From Epinephelus fuscoguttatus (taxonomy: Eukaryota > Chordata > Actinopteri > Perciformes > Serranidae): 64,000 nt of DNA. The translations under genes and the position numbers were made by a program. Position 1 is the stretch's first letter. Each line of letters starts with the position of its first letter. The notes under the pieces are model-generated. The model did no database searches. It saw only the letters and a list, made by a program, of their open reading frames with translations, and was not told the origin of the DNA. Shown piece after piece: positions 45,546 through 56,404 of this stretch. The DNA is taken from positions 20,485,479 to 20,549,478 of the forward strand of contig NC_064762.1 in NCBI RefSeq assembly GCF_011397635.1, given 5' to 3'.

Positions 45546-47830
45546 AACTTATCCAGAATATCATTTTGTTATCTGGCATGACTAACATTAACATTGGCCG
45601 TCTGGATAGCCAGTACTACAAAGCTGGTTATCAACCAGTTCAGTCAACTCTGGGTTTTCTTATCCGGCCACGAGCGCGTTCATCATCAGAACCATGAATG
45701 AAGTACCTCATATGATATGAGATGAAACGGTACCAAAACGTCTCTCACGACAAGACACTGAAATGTGAATGGTGTGGAATAAAAATGATAATCCGTAACC
45801 TTTTCACAAAAGTTGTAGAAATATTGTAAATACTATCCAAAAATGCACTGTTGGCTAAGGCTCAGATTACGTGTAGGTGAAGTCATTCATTTTCAATGAG
45901 AGCCCGGCGACTTTGGCGTCTTGGGCAACCAAAGCAACCGGAGCAGTCCGAAGGGGAGTTAAAACTCGTTTAACTTTATGATAATGAGCTCTGACGTGGA
46001 TTGCCGGCAACCAATCGGAATGCTGACGTGCTTCGATGAAGCGGGTCCCAGAGAACAAGCCATGTAACTTTGGTTCCTACAGCACACTTGTTCCAACAAT
46101 GGATATTGAGAAGTTTATTACCTGTGTTCACGCCCACACAGTCCTTTATAATGTGTCGCTGTTTGGTTACAGAGACTAAAATAAAAAGAATGAGACTTGG
46201 GTCCGCGTCGCGGAGGTAGTTGGTTGGTCTGGTGTGTTTTAAAGTGTGTAATGTTAGTAATAGAGGAGAGAATTGCAGGCTAATGTTGCGGCGTAGCATG
46301 CAAGTCTTCCTTGCTTGGTTTGAATGGGATAACATATGTTTTCTGTTTTCATTGACCAAACATAACTTTCTGTAGGCCAACTATGAGCTTTTTGACTGGA
46401 CAACAGCAAGCAGCAACGTAGCTGCTTTCAAGCCAGTAGTCCGCTGCCACAAATATTTCTGACAGTCGTGCTCCTTGGGCGTCCGTGACAGACTTTGCCT
46501 CTTTGGAAGCTTCTGGTCTGAATGTACAGTAATATAAATATATATTCTCTGTTATTTAGCTGGATGATGATGAAACTACTCTGAATATGTCACATAAAAC
46601 ACTTTAAAGTAACACCAGACTGTTTCTGCTATCAAAGTTAAGGGTGGAAAAGTTGCCTCGTTAATGACTGATGAGGTCTGTCTGACTGAAATGTGGCATT
46701 TATAATAACAGGAGCCAATTAAGAGTGTTTGGATTACTTTAATAAAATATCATATTTTTTCCTAGTTCTCATCACAGGTGTCTCATGTTATTTTGAGCTG
46801 CAGTGATGGAAATTAGCAACACTGTCACTGCAGACTGAAATAAATTTTGTATAATTCAAAATCCCACTAAAATCATGTGTTAAGTGTCGTAGACGATCTC
46901 TGTGTTTGTTAGAAGCTCTGTTACAAAACAAGTGGAAACAGAGCACTGGAACAGTGAAGTAATTCTACTGACCTCTAACAATATATAGGTTACTCTTTGG
47001 ATACCTTTGGATCTGACTGGTCAGAGGTCGAGGTGTTGACAGACTGTGATCCAATAGTCTGAAGTTAACCTGCTCCAGAGCAGCATAAGAGTACCATGGT
47101 GATTTATCCTGGTAAAAAGAGAACCAGCTTCGTAGTACTGAACTGTAGTACTGTGACCTGAAGTTACCTCGCTAACTCCAATTCTTGCTTCATAGTACAG
47201 GCCTCAGGTCCTTAAATTACACTGTTGTCAAGCTAATGCCGTCACGTGGCATCATTAATTGACACCATCTCATAGCATAACATACCACCACAAAAGGATA
47301 CCTCCTTTTCATCTGTGTCTGATGTGGAAATCAATGACCAAGCGGTGGTATTTGATGACTTTGGAATGACTGTCATGTCATGATCCAAATCCAGTGCCAT
47401 TGTTCTGTGGCAATGAAGTGCCATTTATGCAGCAAAGTGGAAAGTAGAAATGTAGAGACCCAAGTGGTGAGTGGGTATGTAGTGCACTCAACATTCAGTG
47501 CAGTGGGGCTCCAGTGGAGTTTGCTTACTGTTTCAGCATAACCACAACCTTTCCCTAATCTCAACCATATGTGTTAGCTGACTCACCTTCACCATACTTT
47601 AACCATACCTTTGTTTATTTCCCATAGTAATCTTTTCCTACCTAACTTAGCTCTAGTTGCCATGAGCAGATATCTCAGAAATAATGTTTAAACTACTGAA
47701 AAGATCTGAATTTAATCCTAGGTTTTGCAGAATTGTCTGACAACAGCTCTGCCACACTGTCATTCTTTATACGACCACCAGATGACGCCAAAAACAGGAA
47801 TTTTCAAATCGTACAAAGTGACTTAAATTT
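45546..47830. other. Non-genic stretch
   Basis: No gene or classified repeat recognised. The minus-strand 134-codon frame at 45976-46380 has no visible domain and ordinary composition; I do not call it. Confidence 0.35.
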
Positions 47831-48139
47831 AAAGGTATACTACACCCCAAATGATCATTTGTGTATCAGTTACTCATCCTGTATCATGTTGAATCGGTGA
47901 AGAAAACCGTTTTTGTAGCACGCCTCCACAGTGAACGAAGAATCCAAAAACAGACAGTATTTTTGATGAATTGAAGTCATAGGGGTCCAGGTTTAACAGC
48001 AGTAAAACTACATCAAACTATCTGTTTACAAACTCTCCCACAGCTTGTGCCGTATAATCCAAGTCTACTTTATTCAGTCGGTTCAGTACTTCCCAAACAG
48101 GCAGCCATGTTTTGCATAAAACTGAACTAAAAATTAAAC

Positions 48140-48834
48140 TTAAGCCCTTTTTAGATAGGAATTGTGCAAATTTGCAGGAAAGTCCAATCAGTCTTTTTTC
48201 AGCATTGGCAGTATAAAAACAAAATCAGGGAGTGCAGCAAAATGCCGCCTACCTACTTTTGTTTATACAGAATGCTCCTTTTTAGGGTCAATGGAGGGCG
48301 TGAGCAAGTAACAAAACGTGTAGCTCAGCGTGTGACGTAAACAGTGACGCGGGAGGGAAGCTGTGGCTGGTCAGTCCTTCGGCGATTCTCTCGTAAGTCG
48401 GCCCGTCCTTCACCGTCCCCGTCATCTGACGGTCAATGGCCTCTTCGTTTGCGAGGACAAGGAGGGCGCACAATTCGTTGTCTCCCCAGTTGCTCATCTT
48501 TACAGTGTCTGTCAGGTTTGCGTTTCCCTCTTGTTACTAGCTGCTCGCTAATTCCTGCTATCAGCTGTTTCCTGTTAGTCCACCACCAGTGGGTCGCACG
48601 TGCGCCGTCATCAACAACTCCTCCCACAAGCCTTCAACAGCCCCTCCCGTGGCAGAAGGCCACCTCGGTCTGTTTAAACTAAAAGGGTTCTGCCAATATG
48701 ACTACCCTACGAGGCGGAAAATTGGGCACCTCGGCTCAACTGGCCAATCCAGCTCTGTGTGTCTAAATGCTTGCAGCTTGCCGGCAAAACGGCTCAACAT
48801 TCGCCGAACATCTGGCAGTGGAAAAGGGGCTTTA
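48140..48834 (-). mobile_element. PIF/Harbinger-like non-autonomous element in R3
   Basis: The element runs 48143-48831 (689 bp). The left end is AGCCCTTTTTAGATAG; the right end on the minus strand is AGCCCCTTTTCCACTGCC. TTA duplications (48140-48142 and 48832-48834) fit the PIF/Harbinger target. The R3 copy at 1.95 kb runs across the same point without the insert (AAACTGATCTATGCTGTCTT against AAACTTA / TTAGCCTATGCCTTCTT). It is GC-richer than its host and keeps one Myb-like frame. Confidence 0.75.
48288..48497 (-). pseudogene. Myb/SANT-like N-terminal fragment of Harbinger partner protein
   Basis: A 69-codon minus-strand frame with a real ATG begins MSNWGDNELCALLVLANEEA, then IDRQMTGTVKDGPTYERIAE and GL. 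The W..NEL.ALL....E..I......VKDG..YE.IA..L spacing is that of the Myb/SANT-like DNA-binding proteins encoded with PIF/Harbinger transposases. After about 46 residues similarity ends, so the fragment keeps most of one helix-turn-helix but not a full protein. Confidence 0.6.
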
Positions 48835-49244
48835 GCCTATGCCTTCTTCAAAGCTAGAATTCATTATCAAAAATAGCCATTTTACCTCACTGAATATGGG
48901 TGTAGTGGGTCTACCCCTGCCTCAATTCCTTTGTGTTTTTGTGTGACTTTGGTGAATCCAAACTACCCCTTTAAAACACTGAAGTAGGTGGTAGCAGTAG
49001 AGCAGTAGCACCTGTGTTCACCAAGGTAAAGTGACGTCAGTGGAGTCTGGCTTTGAAGAGAGCATAGATAAGTTTAACTTTAAGTCGCAGTCACCAGTGA
49101 CTTCACTTCATCAAGAATTTTCTGTTTTTGGATTCTTCATTCACTATGAGCATGAAAGAAAAGTTTTGTGAATTCAACATAACACAGGGTAAATAACTGA
49201 CTTTCAAATGATAATTTGAGGTGTGAAGTATTCCTTTAAAGGAT

Positions 49245-50820
49245 CTGCAACATGACTGTGTTTAAAACTATGTGGATGATGCCAAACCTGACTTGATAAG
49301 CTTCCTGTGACGAAAGCCAAAAACAGTAGCAGCTCTGCCAAAAATGAGGCATTTGCCGTTGAAGTGTCTGGACATGTGTCTGTGTGGATTTGGCCAGGGA
49401 TACTAACACACAGCACCAGCTAATTAAAAAAAAGAAAAGATATTTATTAACTCCTCAGGTCTACACTGAGATCATCCCAAGGGGCACTAATAGCACCAGG
49501 ATTTTAATGGCATTTGATGCACCTGTAATCATTCTGGTGAATGTCATTTGTATGACATCGAAATTTCATTTTGGTGGCACATCACCATGAATGAAAGGAC
49601 GCCTGAAGTGGCTCCGCTTAAAAGGTACTTCAAAGATTGCAATTATTATATAAGAAATACACGACTAATGAAGCCAGTTGCTCGAATGAAGATTTATCAA
49701 AGGATGAAACGAGGGCTTTTAATGATGCAGTGTTTTTAGAGTTTTCATAAGCATTTCCAGCCTCGAGCAGGCACACGTTTTGTAATCCTCCTCAGTGCAA
49801 GGAGGTTTAAACTCATTAGTCATGGTTGCTTTGTTTAAACCCATCACTCTGCTGAAATGGCAAAAGATTAGGTCATTTAGAGATGTGCTTCCTTGAGAGA
49901 CTTTGTGGGAGGCAAATTAAAAAAGAAACGCCTTTCGGGGGTTTTCACAGAACTTCCCGTTAAACCCAACGGCATGACTGAGATGTTGCCATTGATTGCT
50001 CAAAACACACAGACAGAGCTTTTGACAGAGCTGCAGCACGTTGCACAGAGCAGACTCCTGCTCTCTCCTGATAACATGCACTGAAATAACTTAACCTTTA
50101 ATGCAATTAACTTTGTCTACAGGCTACAGCACAACAAAGTAGGGACAACAAGCACAACTAAAACAGACAAAATAAACCATTCAACAACCTTGCCTTATGA
50201 TAAAGCACAAATATCAAGGAAAATGACCAATTAAAGCTGCAAAAATCTACATAATCAGGCAGATGAAACATTCTAGCTCTGACATGCTGTGATGTGGTAT
50301 GGCACCATGTGGCGGATGGAACAAAACTAACTCGCAGCCATGGCAGCAGAAACAAATGCAGCTGCTGCGCCTGGTGGAGCTGTCCCTCCTGGTGTTATAT
50401 CAAAGTCTGTTCCCCTGTTGAATAGCGTTCCCCTCCTGTTAATGCATAGCACTCCCCACAGTGGTCAGGGTTTGGTTCACCTTTGGTCGGGGTAAACATA
50501 CATCAACAGGGAAACACTCTGAAACACCTGCTCCCTCAGGGCCAGGACACATGCTGCGTCTTCATCTGCTTGGATAATAGAATGTGGGGCACTGGTTGCT
50601 ACTATTGTGCCAAATCTGTGCAACCTTTACAGGGCGTGGAGGAAGGTTGCGATCATAACTAGCAGTATATCATAGCCTGCTTATCAGAAATCCCAATTTT
50701 GGAGCTGATCTTCTTTGAGGTGCTGTTGTGTGTCTTATATTTAAAGTATTGTTACCCAGGAGACCGGTGTCCTCCTGGTTGAATATAAAGCCAAATTCTG
50801 TTCATTTTCCTACACCCAAG
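49245..50820. other. Non-genic stretch, partly candidate regulatory DNA
   Basis: No gene recognised. The part at 49440-50080 is apparently single-copy, with several ATTA/TAAT cores and a CAGCTAATTA segment, and is a candidate conserved non-coding region, untested. Confidence 0.35.
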
Positions 50821-51475
50821 TTAGTTAGTTAGTTAGTTAGTTAGTTTTTATTTCCAAGTGTCATACACCAAAGTGGCCCAGCCCTCATGGGCTTACAAGA
50901 CACTTAAACTGACATAAAGGAGCCGTACAACATAAACAAAAGGAAAGTACAGCTTTTTTACAGTACATGCTTTCATATATGCATCCACACACCTACACAC
51001 ATATACATATACATATATACATACATATATATACCCATGGACATTCTTACCTACATACATATTAATGTTAGGTGGTAATAGTGTTTCACACATATAGTGT
51101 ACTCCTACGCTGCTTGTATGCATTTTGGATGAACTTAGCTACTAGGAATACTTTTTCTGAAAATAAATACTGGAGTCTGCCTTCATCAGACATTGAAAAC
51201 AAATCCGGTCCATCTTAAATAGATATAGTTTACAGAAAAGCCTTTGCCTATGATTGTGATACAAAGGACAGTAAAACAAAAAATGAAATTCATTTTCAAT
51301 CTCTCCCAGATCACACAAACAACACTTTCGGTCTTCCTCAGGGATCAAATGGAAACGTCCAGTTTCTAGAGCCAGAGGCAGAATACCACACCTCAGCTGG
51401 GTACAAACTGACCTCTGAGCTCTGGATAGGTTGAGGGTGACATAGTGCTCCCAACATGTGCTTTTGTTGGCTAAA
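50821..51475 (-). mobile_element. LINE 3' fragment, minus strand, with TAAC tail
   Basis: On the minus strand a LINE C-terminal coding part is followed by a 3' UTR ending GACACTTGGAAATAAAAACT and a (TAAC)n tail (plus-strand TTAG repeats at 50821-50845). The short reiterated tail marks the true 3' end. The 5' part is missing, joining directly to a family R2 copy. Confidence 0.65.
51142..51475 (-). pseudogene. LINE C-terminal Cys/His-rich domain
   Basis: The frame reads TQLRCGILPLALETGRFHLI, then PEEDRKCCLCDLGEIENEFH and FLFYCPLYHNHRQRLF, and stops at 51142. The R.G.LPL..ETGRF....R.C..C...E.E.HFL..CP.Y pattern is the C-terminal zinc-knuckle-like region found after the reverse transcriptase of several non-LTR retrotransposon groups in fish. 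The upstream frame to 51684 belongs to the neighbouring R2 repeat and is not part of the protein. Confidence 0.65.
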
Positions 51476-51479
51476 TGTA

Positions 51480-51690
51480 ACCACGTCCATCTGTGGTGTG
51501 AAAACAAATAAAATAAATGTATTTTCAAAAGAAGATTATGCATGTAACAGGCTGAACTTGACACAGTGTCCCAGAATGTCACCAACCAACACACCCAGGG
51601 TAGCTTGCACGTCATATGTCGACATTGAAAGTCCATGACCAAACACTGATATGTGATGAGGTCGGAGTGAGAATGTGTTGCCATTTCGTA
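51480..51690 (-). mobile_element. Interspersed repeat R2, copy 3, minus strand, partial
   Basis: Minus-strand match to 19628-19800: ACACATTCTCACTCCGACCT, ACCCTGGGTGTGTTGGTTGG, GTGTCAAGTTCAGCCTGTTA. Truncated at the LINE junction. Confidence 0.5.
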
Positions 51691-52039
51691 TCATGCCTGG
51701 CTCAGTGGGTCATGTCATATCAGATATGGAATTAATCTGCAGATGCTTTGGTTCAAAATACAACCAAACTTCTCTAATGAGCCATGAAGAAGGTAAAACT
51801 CTGGCCTGTTACCAGACAGTACTCCTTGTTGTTTTTACCTGAGCCAAATTGTAGAAAAACGTGCGACCCTCAGAGGAACGAGGAGTCAGCAGTCAGTCAA
51901 TAAAAAAGGTTTTTCCTACAATTGTGAGTCACTGCGACCATGAGAAATCCTTAAGCATACACTCAGAAATGTGCACACAAAATATTAGGCAGATTGGTCC
52001 AGTAGTATGCGAGATCAGCTGCAGACCAACCCAGTCTCA

Positions 52040-52081
52040 ATCTGAATGTGACAAGGTCGGAGTGAGAATGTGTTGTGCAGA

Positions 52082-52118
<37 letters not shown>

Positions 52119-52590
52119 GTATGTACACACATGACCAAATGCACCCAGTAGCGTCAGGGGGAAACGCAACGGGACAAGGACAAAAGTTAAGGTGGTGAAA
52201 GTCCGACTGCGGCGGGTGGGAGTGGTCCAACAAAACCAGCTTTCACCCGAGAGAATGGTGTTCACGTCCTGTAAGATTCTGAAGCCAAAGCCTGTTCTTT
52301 TTTCCTTGTTGCCTATATCCAACCATGTCTGTTTGTTGTTGAAAGAAAAAAAAAACATCAATCGGCAGCGTTGTACCAAAGTAGTGCGTTTATTCTGAAC
52401 GAGACTGTAGTAAACAGTAAATATCCCCTGCAAACAGAGGTCTATTTTGAAAGAAGACAATGCATGCAACAGGCAGAACTTGACACGTTGTCCCAGAACA
52501 TCAATAACCAACGCACCCAGGGTACCTTGCACGTCAATGTCAATATGTGACGTGGTTGGAGTGAGAATATGTTTACATAGTGTACCACAG
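52040..52590 (-). mobile_element. Interspersed repeat R2, copy 4, minus strand
   Basis: Minus-strand match to most of the 19.6-kb copy (CATATTCTCACTCCAACCAC, ACCCTGGGTGCGTTGGTTAT, GTGTCAAGTTCTGCCTGTTG, CATGGTTGGATATAGGCAAC). An additional R2 end lies at 52048-52078 beside a (CA)n microsatellite (52084-52115). The long minus-strand frame across it (52083-52601) is not preserved in other copies. Confidence 0.55.
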
Positions 52591-52594
52591 TAAC

Positions 52595-53400
52595 AGTTCA
52601 CACGTTCACACAGTTACTAGGGACAGAGGAGGAAACAAACCAGGCAACTGCCTGACTGAGAAACAAGCTGTTCCTAAATAACTCTTAAGTAAAGGAAAAT
52701 ATAATTTATGGTAATGAACCTTACATCACGCTGCTTTTTAACCAGCTGTGTCTCGCTGGTTCTTAGAAATCTGTCAGTCTGCTCACTTACCTTTAATGAA
52801 TCATTCCAAAGTCTTTATTCTGTACACAGCTTGCATTGCCTCCTTAATTAAGTGGTGAGTCATCCAAAATGCAATTATGCATAATGTACAGTGCTGTTAT
52901 TCAATATGGATTTGAGAGAATTGGTAAAAGTGGGAGGGTTGACAGAAGTGGGCAGTCCCTCTGGTGGGCTGTAATTGGCAGGTTGGGTTTGGGCACTTGT
53001 GTTTTATTTAATTATTAATTATATAATTATTAATTATGTATTATTATAATGAAAAGTTATTATGATGATTGTTTTAAAAATGTTGAAAATATGTTTTTAG
53101 GGGAAAAAATGAAGCTGCATTGGGGAAATATGACTATTTTGCCTCATTTGTCCAAATACAATCTGCATTTTTGTGTCATTTTTGTGATTCCTGTGCGTAA
53201 ATATGGAAAATATTTACATGCGCTTACTTATATTTCACATACCCAAGGTTTAGTTTAGAGAGTATTATTTAACACAAAATAGACCCTCCTCATAATTATC
53301 AACTGCCTTGGAAACACCTCCTCCTGTCTTGGAGGAAACCACCATCTTCGCCCCCAACATCACACTGACTGGTTAAGATGAGCAGTGTAATCTCAGTATC
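52595..53400. other. Non-genic stretch upstream of mrap2
   Basis: AT-rich; no gene recognised. It probably includes distal promoter DNA of mrap2. Confidence 0.35.
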
Positions 53401-53803
53401 ACAGGCAGTGAGTGAGCCGACAGTATAGAGGATGCTGGCTGACGGTGATGCGCACCAAACGGCTGCTGGCTGCTTCGCTCTCAGGACTTACATGAAGATT
53501 GATGGGGCGTTTGCGTAACGGCAAAGCGATGGCTTCTCCCGCTCTTTACCAGCTTTTTGGCTCGTGGTTGTATTGCGGAAGACCGACGTAACACCTAAAG
53601 GAATTGTTTGCGGAATTCCCAAAAAAAATTAACAGGCTGCAGACTTGTTTTCAACAACATCAGGGAGGCTTGACGCTTGATCGCTTGGAGATTGTGGTTT
53701 GTAAACTTTATGGCTTTATGGTGACGGTTTGCATTTATAAAGCGTATTTTTGGGTTGATTTTAATTGTTTTTTGCTGTTAAGGTGCAAAAAAATCGTTTT
53801 GAA
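53400..53803 (+). promoter_or_regulatory. Putative mrap2 promoter and 5' leader
   Basis: GC and CpG content rise here (GACGGTGATGCGCACC, GGGGCGTTTGCGTAACGGCA) just before the mrap2 start codon. A possible 3' splice site, TTTTTTGCTGTTAAG, ends at 53782, 21 bp before the ATG, so part of the leader may be spliced from an upstream non-coding exon. Transcription start not determined. Confidence 0.35.
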
Positions 53804-54015
53804 ATGTCCGACTTCCACAACCGGAGCCAAACCAGCGCACGTCGCAGTGACTACGTGTGGCAGTATGAATATTACGACGATGAGGAGCCCGTGTCGTTTG
53901 AGGGACTCAAAGCGCACAGATGTAAGCAGTACAAGTCTATGCATCACTGAGTCAATGTCCCCATTGCTCCCACTGCTTTTTACCGTGCGTGCGCGCTTGT
54001 GTTTCAGAGCGCGCG

Positions 54016-54046
<31 letters not shown>

Positions 54047-55669
54047 TTGTGCATGCAATAGCTGTGCCAACAAACAGGGTTACTCACCTTTACGGCTGTT
54101 AATTAATACTGACTCATTACCCACTCCCAGCCTTATCTTTACCGCTTCAGCTGGAGGGCGACATGCACGCGCTACCTGCCTCCCAATAAACAAATCACCT
54201 GGCAGCAATATTTCATGCAGCACGCTGGCGTTTAATACTCCAGTGGTAATGATTAAACCACTTACAGAGACAAAAAACAATCTCCATCAGGATAAAGGCA
54301 ATTTGACAACATGCTGATATCCAATTTGAGAAGCACTGAATGCTCACTTTAACAGACTAATTGAGGATATGAGGGCCCCTGGGAGAAAATAGGCTCCCAA
54401 GTGCAGAGGGGAGGAGCAGACAGATATGGGCTCAATCATTCAATTATGTGCCATAATAAGATTCTTTCTTCTTTGACATTTCAGACTCCATCGTCATCGG
54501 CTTCTGGGTCGGACTTGCTGTGTTTGTCATTTTCATGTTCTTTGTTCTCACGCTGCTCACAAAGACAGGAGCGCCACATCAAGAGTGAGTACGATTTCCA
54601 TTCATGTTCACATCTGGCCCCCGATGGGTGGTTTCAGCACCAGGGGGAGGCCGGGGCGGCTTTTATGTCTGACGGTGGACTTGTGATGTGTGCAGAGGGA
54701 GACAGGGCTGTAATGAGCTTTAGGGAGGCATTTGGCAGGAAGTTGTGAGGCATTTTAATATAGGTTGCCAATGTTATCGAGCTGTCGTGGAACATTTACA
54801 TTTGACTCAGAGGTGAGGTTCATATAGCCGAAGGCATATTGCTGTCTGAAGTGAAGATCAGCTGTCGGAAGTTGAGAGAAATCATTTATATTAAGGTCAG
54901 ACTGAGAAAAGCACAGAGGTTAGGCCCAGATGAAATAGGAAATTTACTGACTGGTACGCTGTATGTGTTTTCCCCTGCTTTGTTTTTACAGAAAAGGCTG
55001 CTGGGAGTATTTTTAGTATTAATATCCACACACACACACACAAAAAGAGAGAAATAGGACAAGAAATCTATAAGAGTTCAGCTACAGGTTCACTCAGGCC
55101 AAAAATGACAATAAAAGCCCCTCATATTTCCAAAGCATTTTCCTGCTCCAACCTCATCTCACTCCTGCAATCTTTCTTTTCTTAACAGAAATCCAGACTC
55201 TGCTGAAAAGCGCCATCGACCAGGCAGCTGTCTGGTAGACATCGGCAGCCCCCAGGACGAAAATGACAAAGCCTTTTCTCGCCCTCTGCTAGCCGAGTCC
55301 CGCTCTTATTTTCATTTCTACATCAACGAGGAAGATCAGGGTCAGGGGAAGCAAAAACCAGGGGACGAGAGGGTCGGAAAGCACAGCGGGGCTCGTGGCC
55401 AGCAGGGGACCAGAGGTGTCAGCTCGTCTGGGATGATGGACGAGATGGAAGAGGACGCCGAAGAAGCTCGGGGACACCAACCTCTCAAGGGACTAATAGA
55501 TGAGGGTAAGACCGACAGAGAATGTGCCTTCTTTTCCCACTTCAACATCCCTAACTTTGTGAACTTGGAGCACAGTTCGACACTTGGAGAGGATGATCTG
55601 CTGTATGAGCCGTCCGCCATCCTGGAGCGCAAGTCTCACTCTCAGGATGATCACTGTGACATCCGCTAA
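53804..55669 (+). CDS. mrap2: Melanocortin receptor accessory protein 2
   Basis: Three coding exons (53804-53921, 54485-54584, 55189-55669) with GT-AG introns of 563 and 604 bp join in frame to 232 aa. MRAP2 is a single-pass membrane protein that forms antiparallel dimers and modulates melanocortin receptors such as MC4R at the plasma membrane and ER. Residues 6-8 form an Asn-Arg-Ser glycosylation sequon; 18-39 hold the conserved YEYYDDEEPVSFEGLKAHR block; about 42-64 are the transmembrane helix (IGFWVGLAVFVIFMFFVLTL), then TKTGAPHQE. The cytoplasmic tail has ESRSYFHFYINEED, an acidic stretch, and the conserved FNIPNFVN at 191-198 with GEDDLL after it. It is slightly longer than the human protein (205 aa). 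The tail and TM context separate it from MRAP1. Fish often have mrap2a and mrap2b; which one this is I cannot decide. Confidence 0.95.
54022..54047 (+). repeat. TG microsatellite in mrap2 intron 1
   Basis: A (TG)13 run preceded by GCGCGCGCGTGT (from about 54009), together a purine-pyrimidine alternating tract about 90 bp after the exon 1 donor. Confidence 0.8.
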
Positions 55670-56180
55670 GGCTGTTTCCACAAAAGGCATGGACATAGTG
55701 TCAGTGTATTTGCTTTCCGTTCACATGGCCATTTGTGATCCGAAACACACACATCTGCCGCACAGCTATATATTTTTTGCCTTAAAAGAATCTCTGCTTG
55801 GAGCTTTTAGCCTTTTCAGTGAGCCTACATTCAGATCAACAAACAAGGGTACAGGACACGACCCAAAACTCCATATTCAGTGTGACTCACAGTTATAAGA
55901 TGGCCTTTCTCCCTGAAGATAAAATAGCCTCACAAATTTTCCCTTTTACTTCGAATATCAGGCTCCTCTCTGAAGTGGATATGGCCGTATTGTACCTGGA
56001 GTAGATGCCGTTCCACACAGTGAAATGAGAGGACGAAGGCTCACCAGGGAGAGATGCTTTGTGCAATTCATTCAGCTGTTACTGCTGTCCTGCTTTCTTG
56101 TGCAATTCTGGACAATGGACATTATCTCTCCAACGGGGCATAAGTCCCAGTTGGTCAACATTCTGCATTAAAGGCATGGA
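55670..56180 (+). other. mrap2 3' UTR (predicted)
   Basis: Non-repetitive sequence follows the stop codon. A candidate polyadenylation hexamer ATTAAA lies at 56167-56172, about 500 bp downstream, before the next repeat begins near 56405. Confidence 0.4.
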
Positions 56181-56404
56181 ATTCATTTTTTTGTTTGTTT
56201 TAAAATGAAGTGCCCTCTGTTAAGGTGAAGTGTACTTTGACCTTGTGATTAGTAGCACAAAATCAAACATATCATTGTTCTAATACAAGGAAGATAACCT
56301 GAGAGCTTGGATGACAGTTAGCCGTGTTTCCGTGAACAAAGGTTTTATGCTCGCTGGAGTTGGTTTTTGCCTTTGCCTTTGGTGCGCCGAATAAGTTCTG
56401 ATGA

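Larger units (their letters stand above)
47832..49243. mobile_element. Long-inverted-repeat MITE, family R3, copy 2
   Basis: The left arm (TTTAAAGGTATACTACACCC, CATTTGTGTATCAGTTACTC, GAAGAATCCAAAAACAGACA) is repeated in inverse at the right end (TTTAAAGGAATACTTCACAC, GAAGAATCCAAAAACAGAAA on the minus strand), giving arms of about 160 bp. The middle resembles 1800-2110. It is interrupted at 48143-48831 by a Harbinger-like element. No coding capacity of its own. Confidence 0.65.

Noticed and set aside
45976-46380. 134-codon minus-strand frame
   Set aside because: No domain, no splice support and ordinary non-coding composition; too weak to call.
52083-52601. 172-codon minus-strand frame
   Set aside because: It lies in an R2 repeat and ends in a CA microsatellite; other R2 copies do not keep the frame.
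53604-54317. Long plus-strand frame (237 codons) across mrap2 exon 1
   Set aside because: It is in a different frame from mrap2, reads through the TG microsatellite (Cys/Val run) and intron 1, and has no domain.
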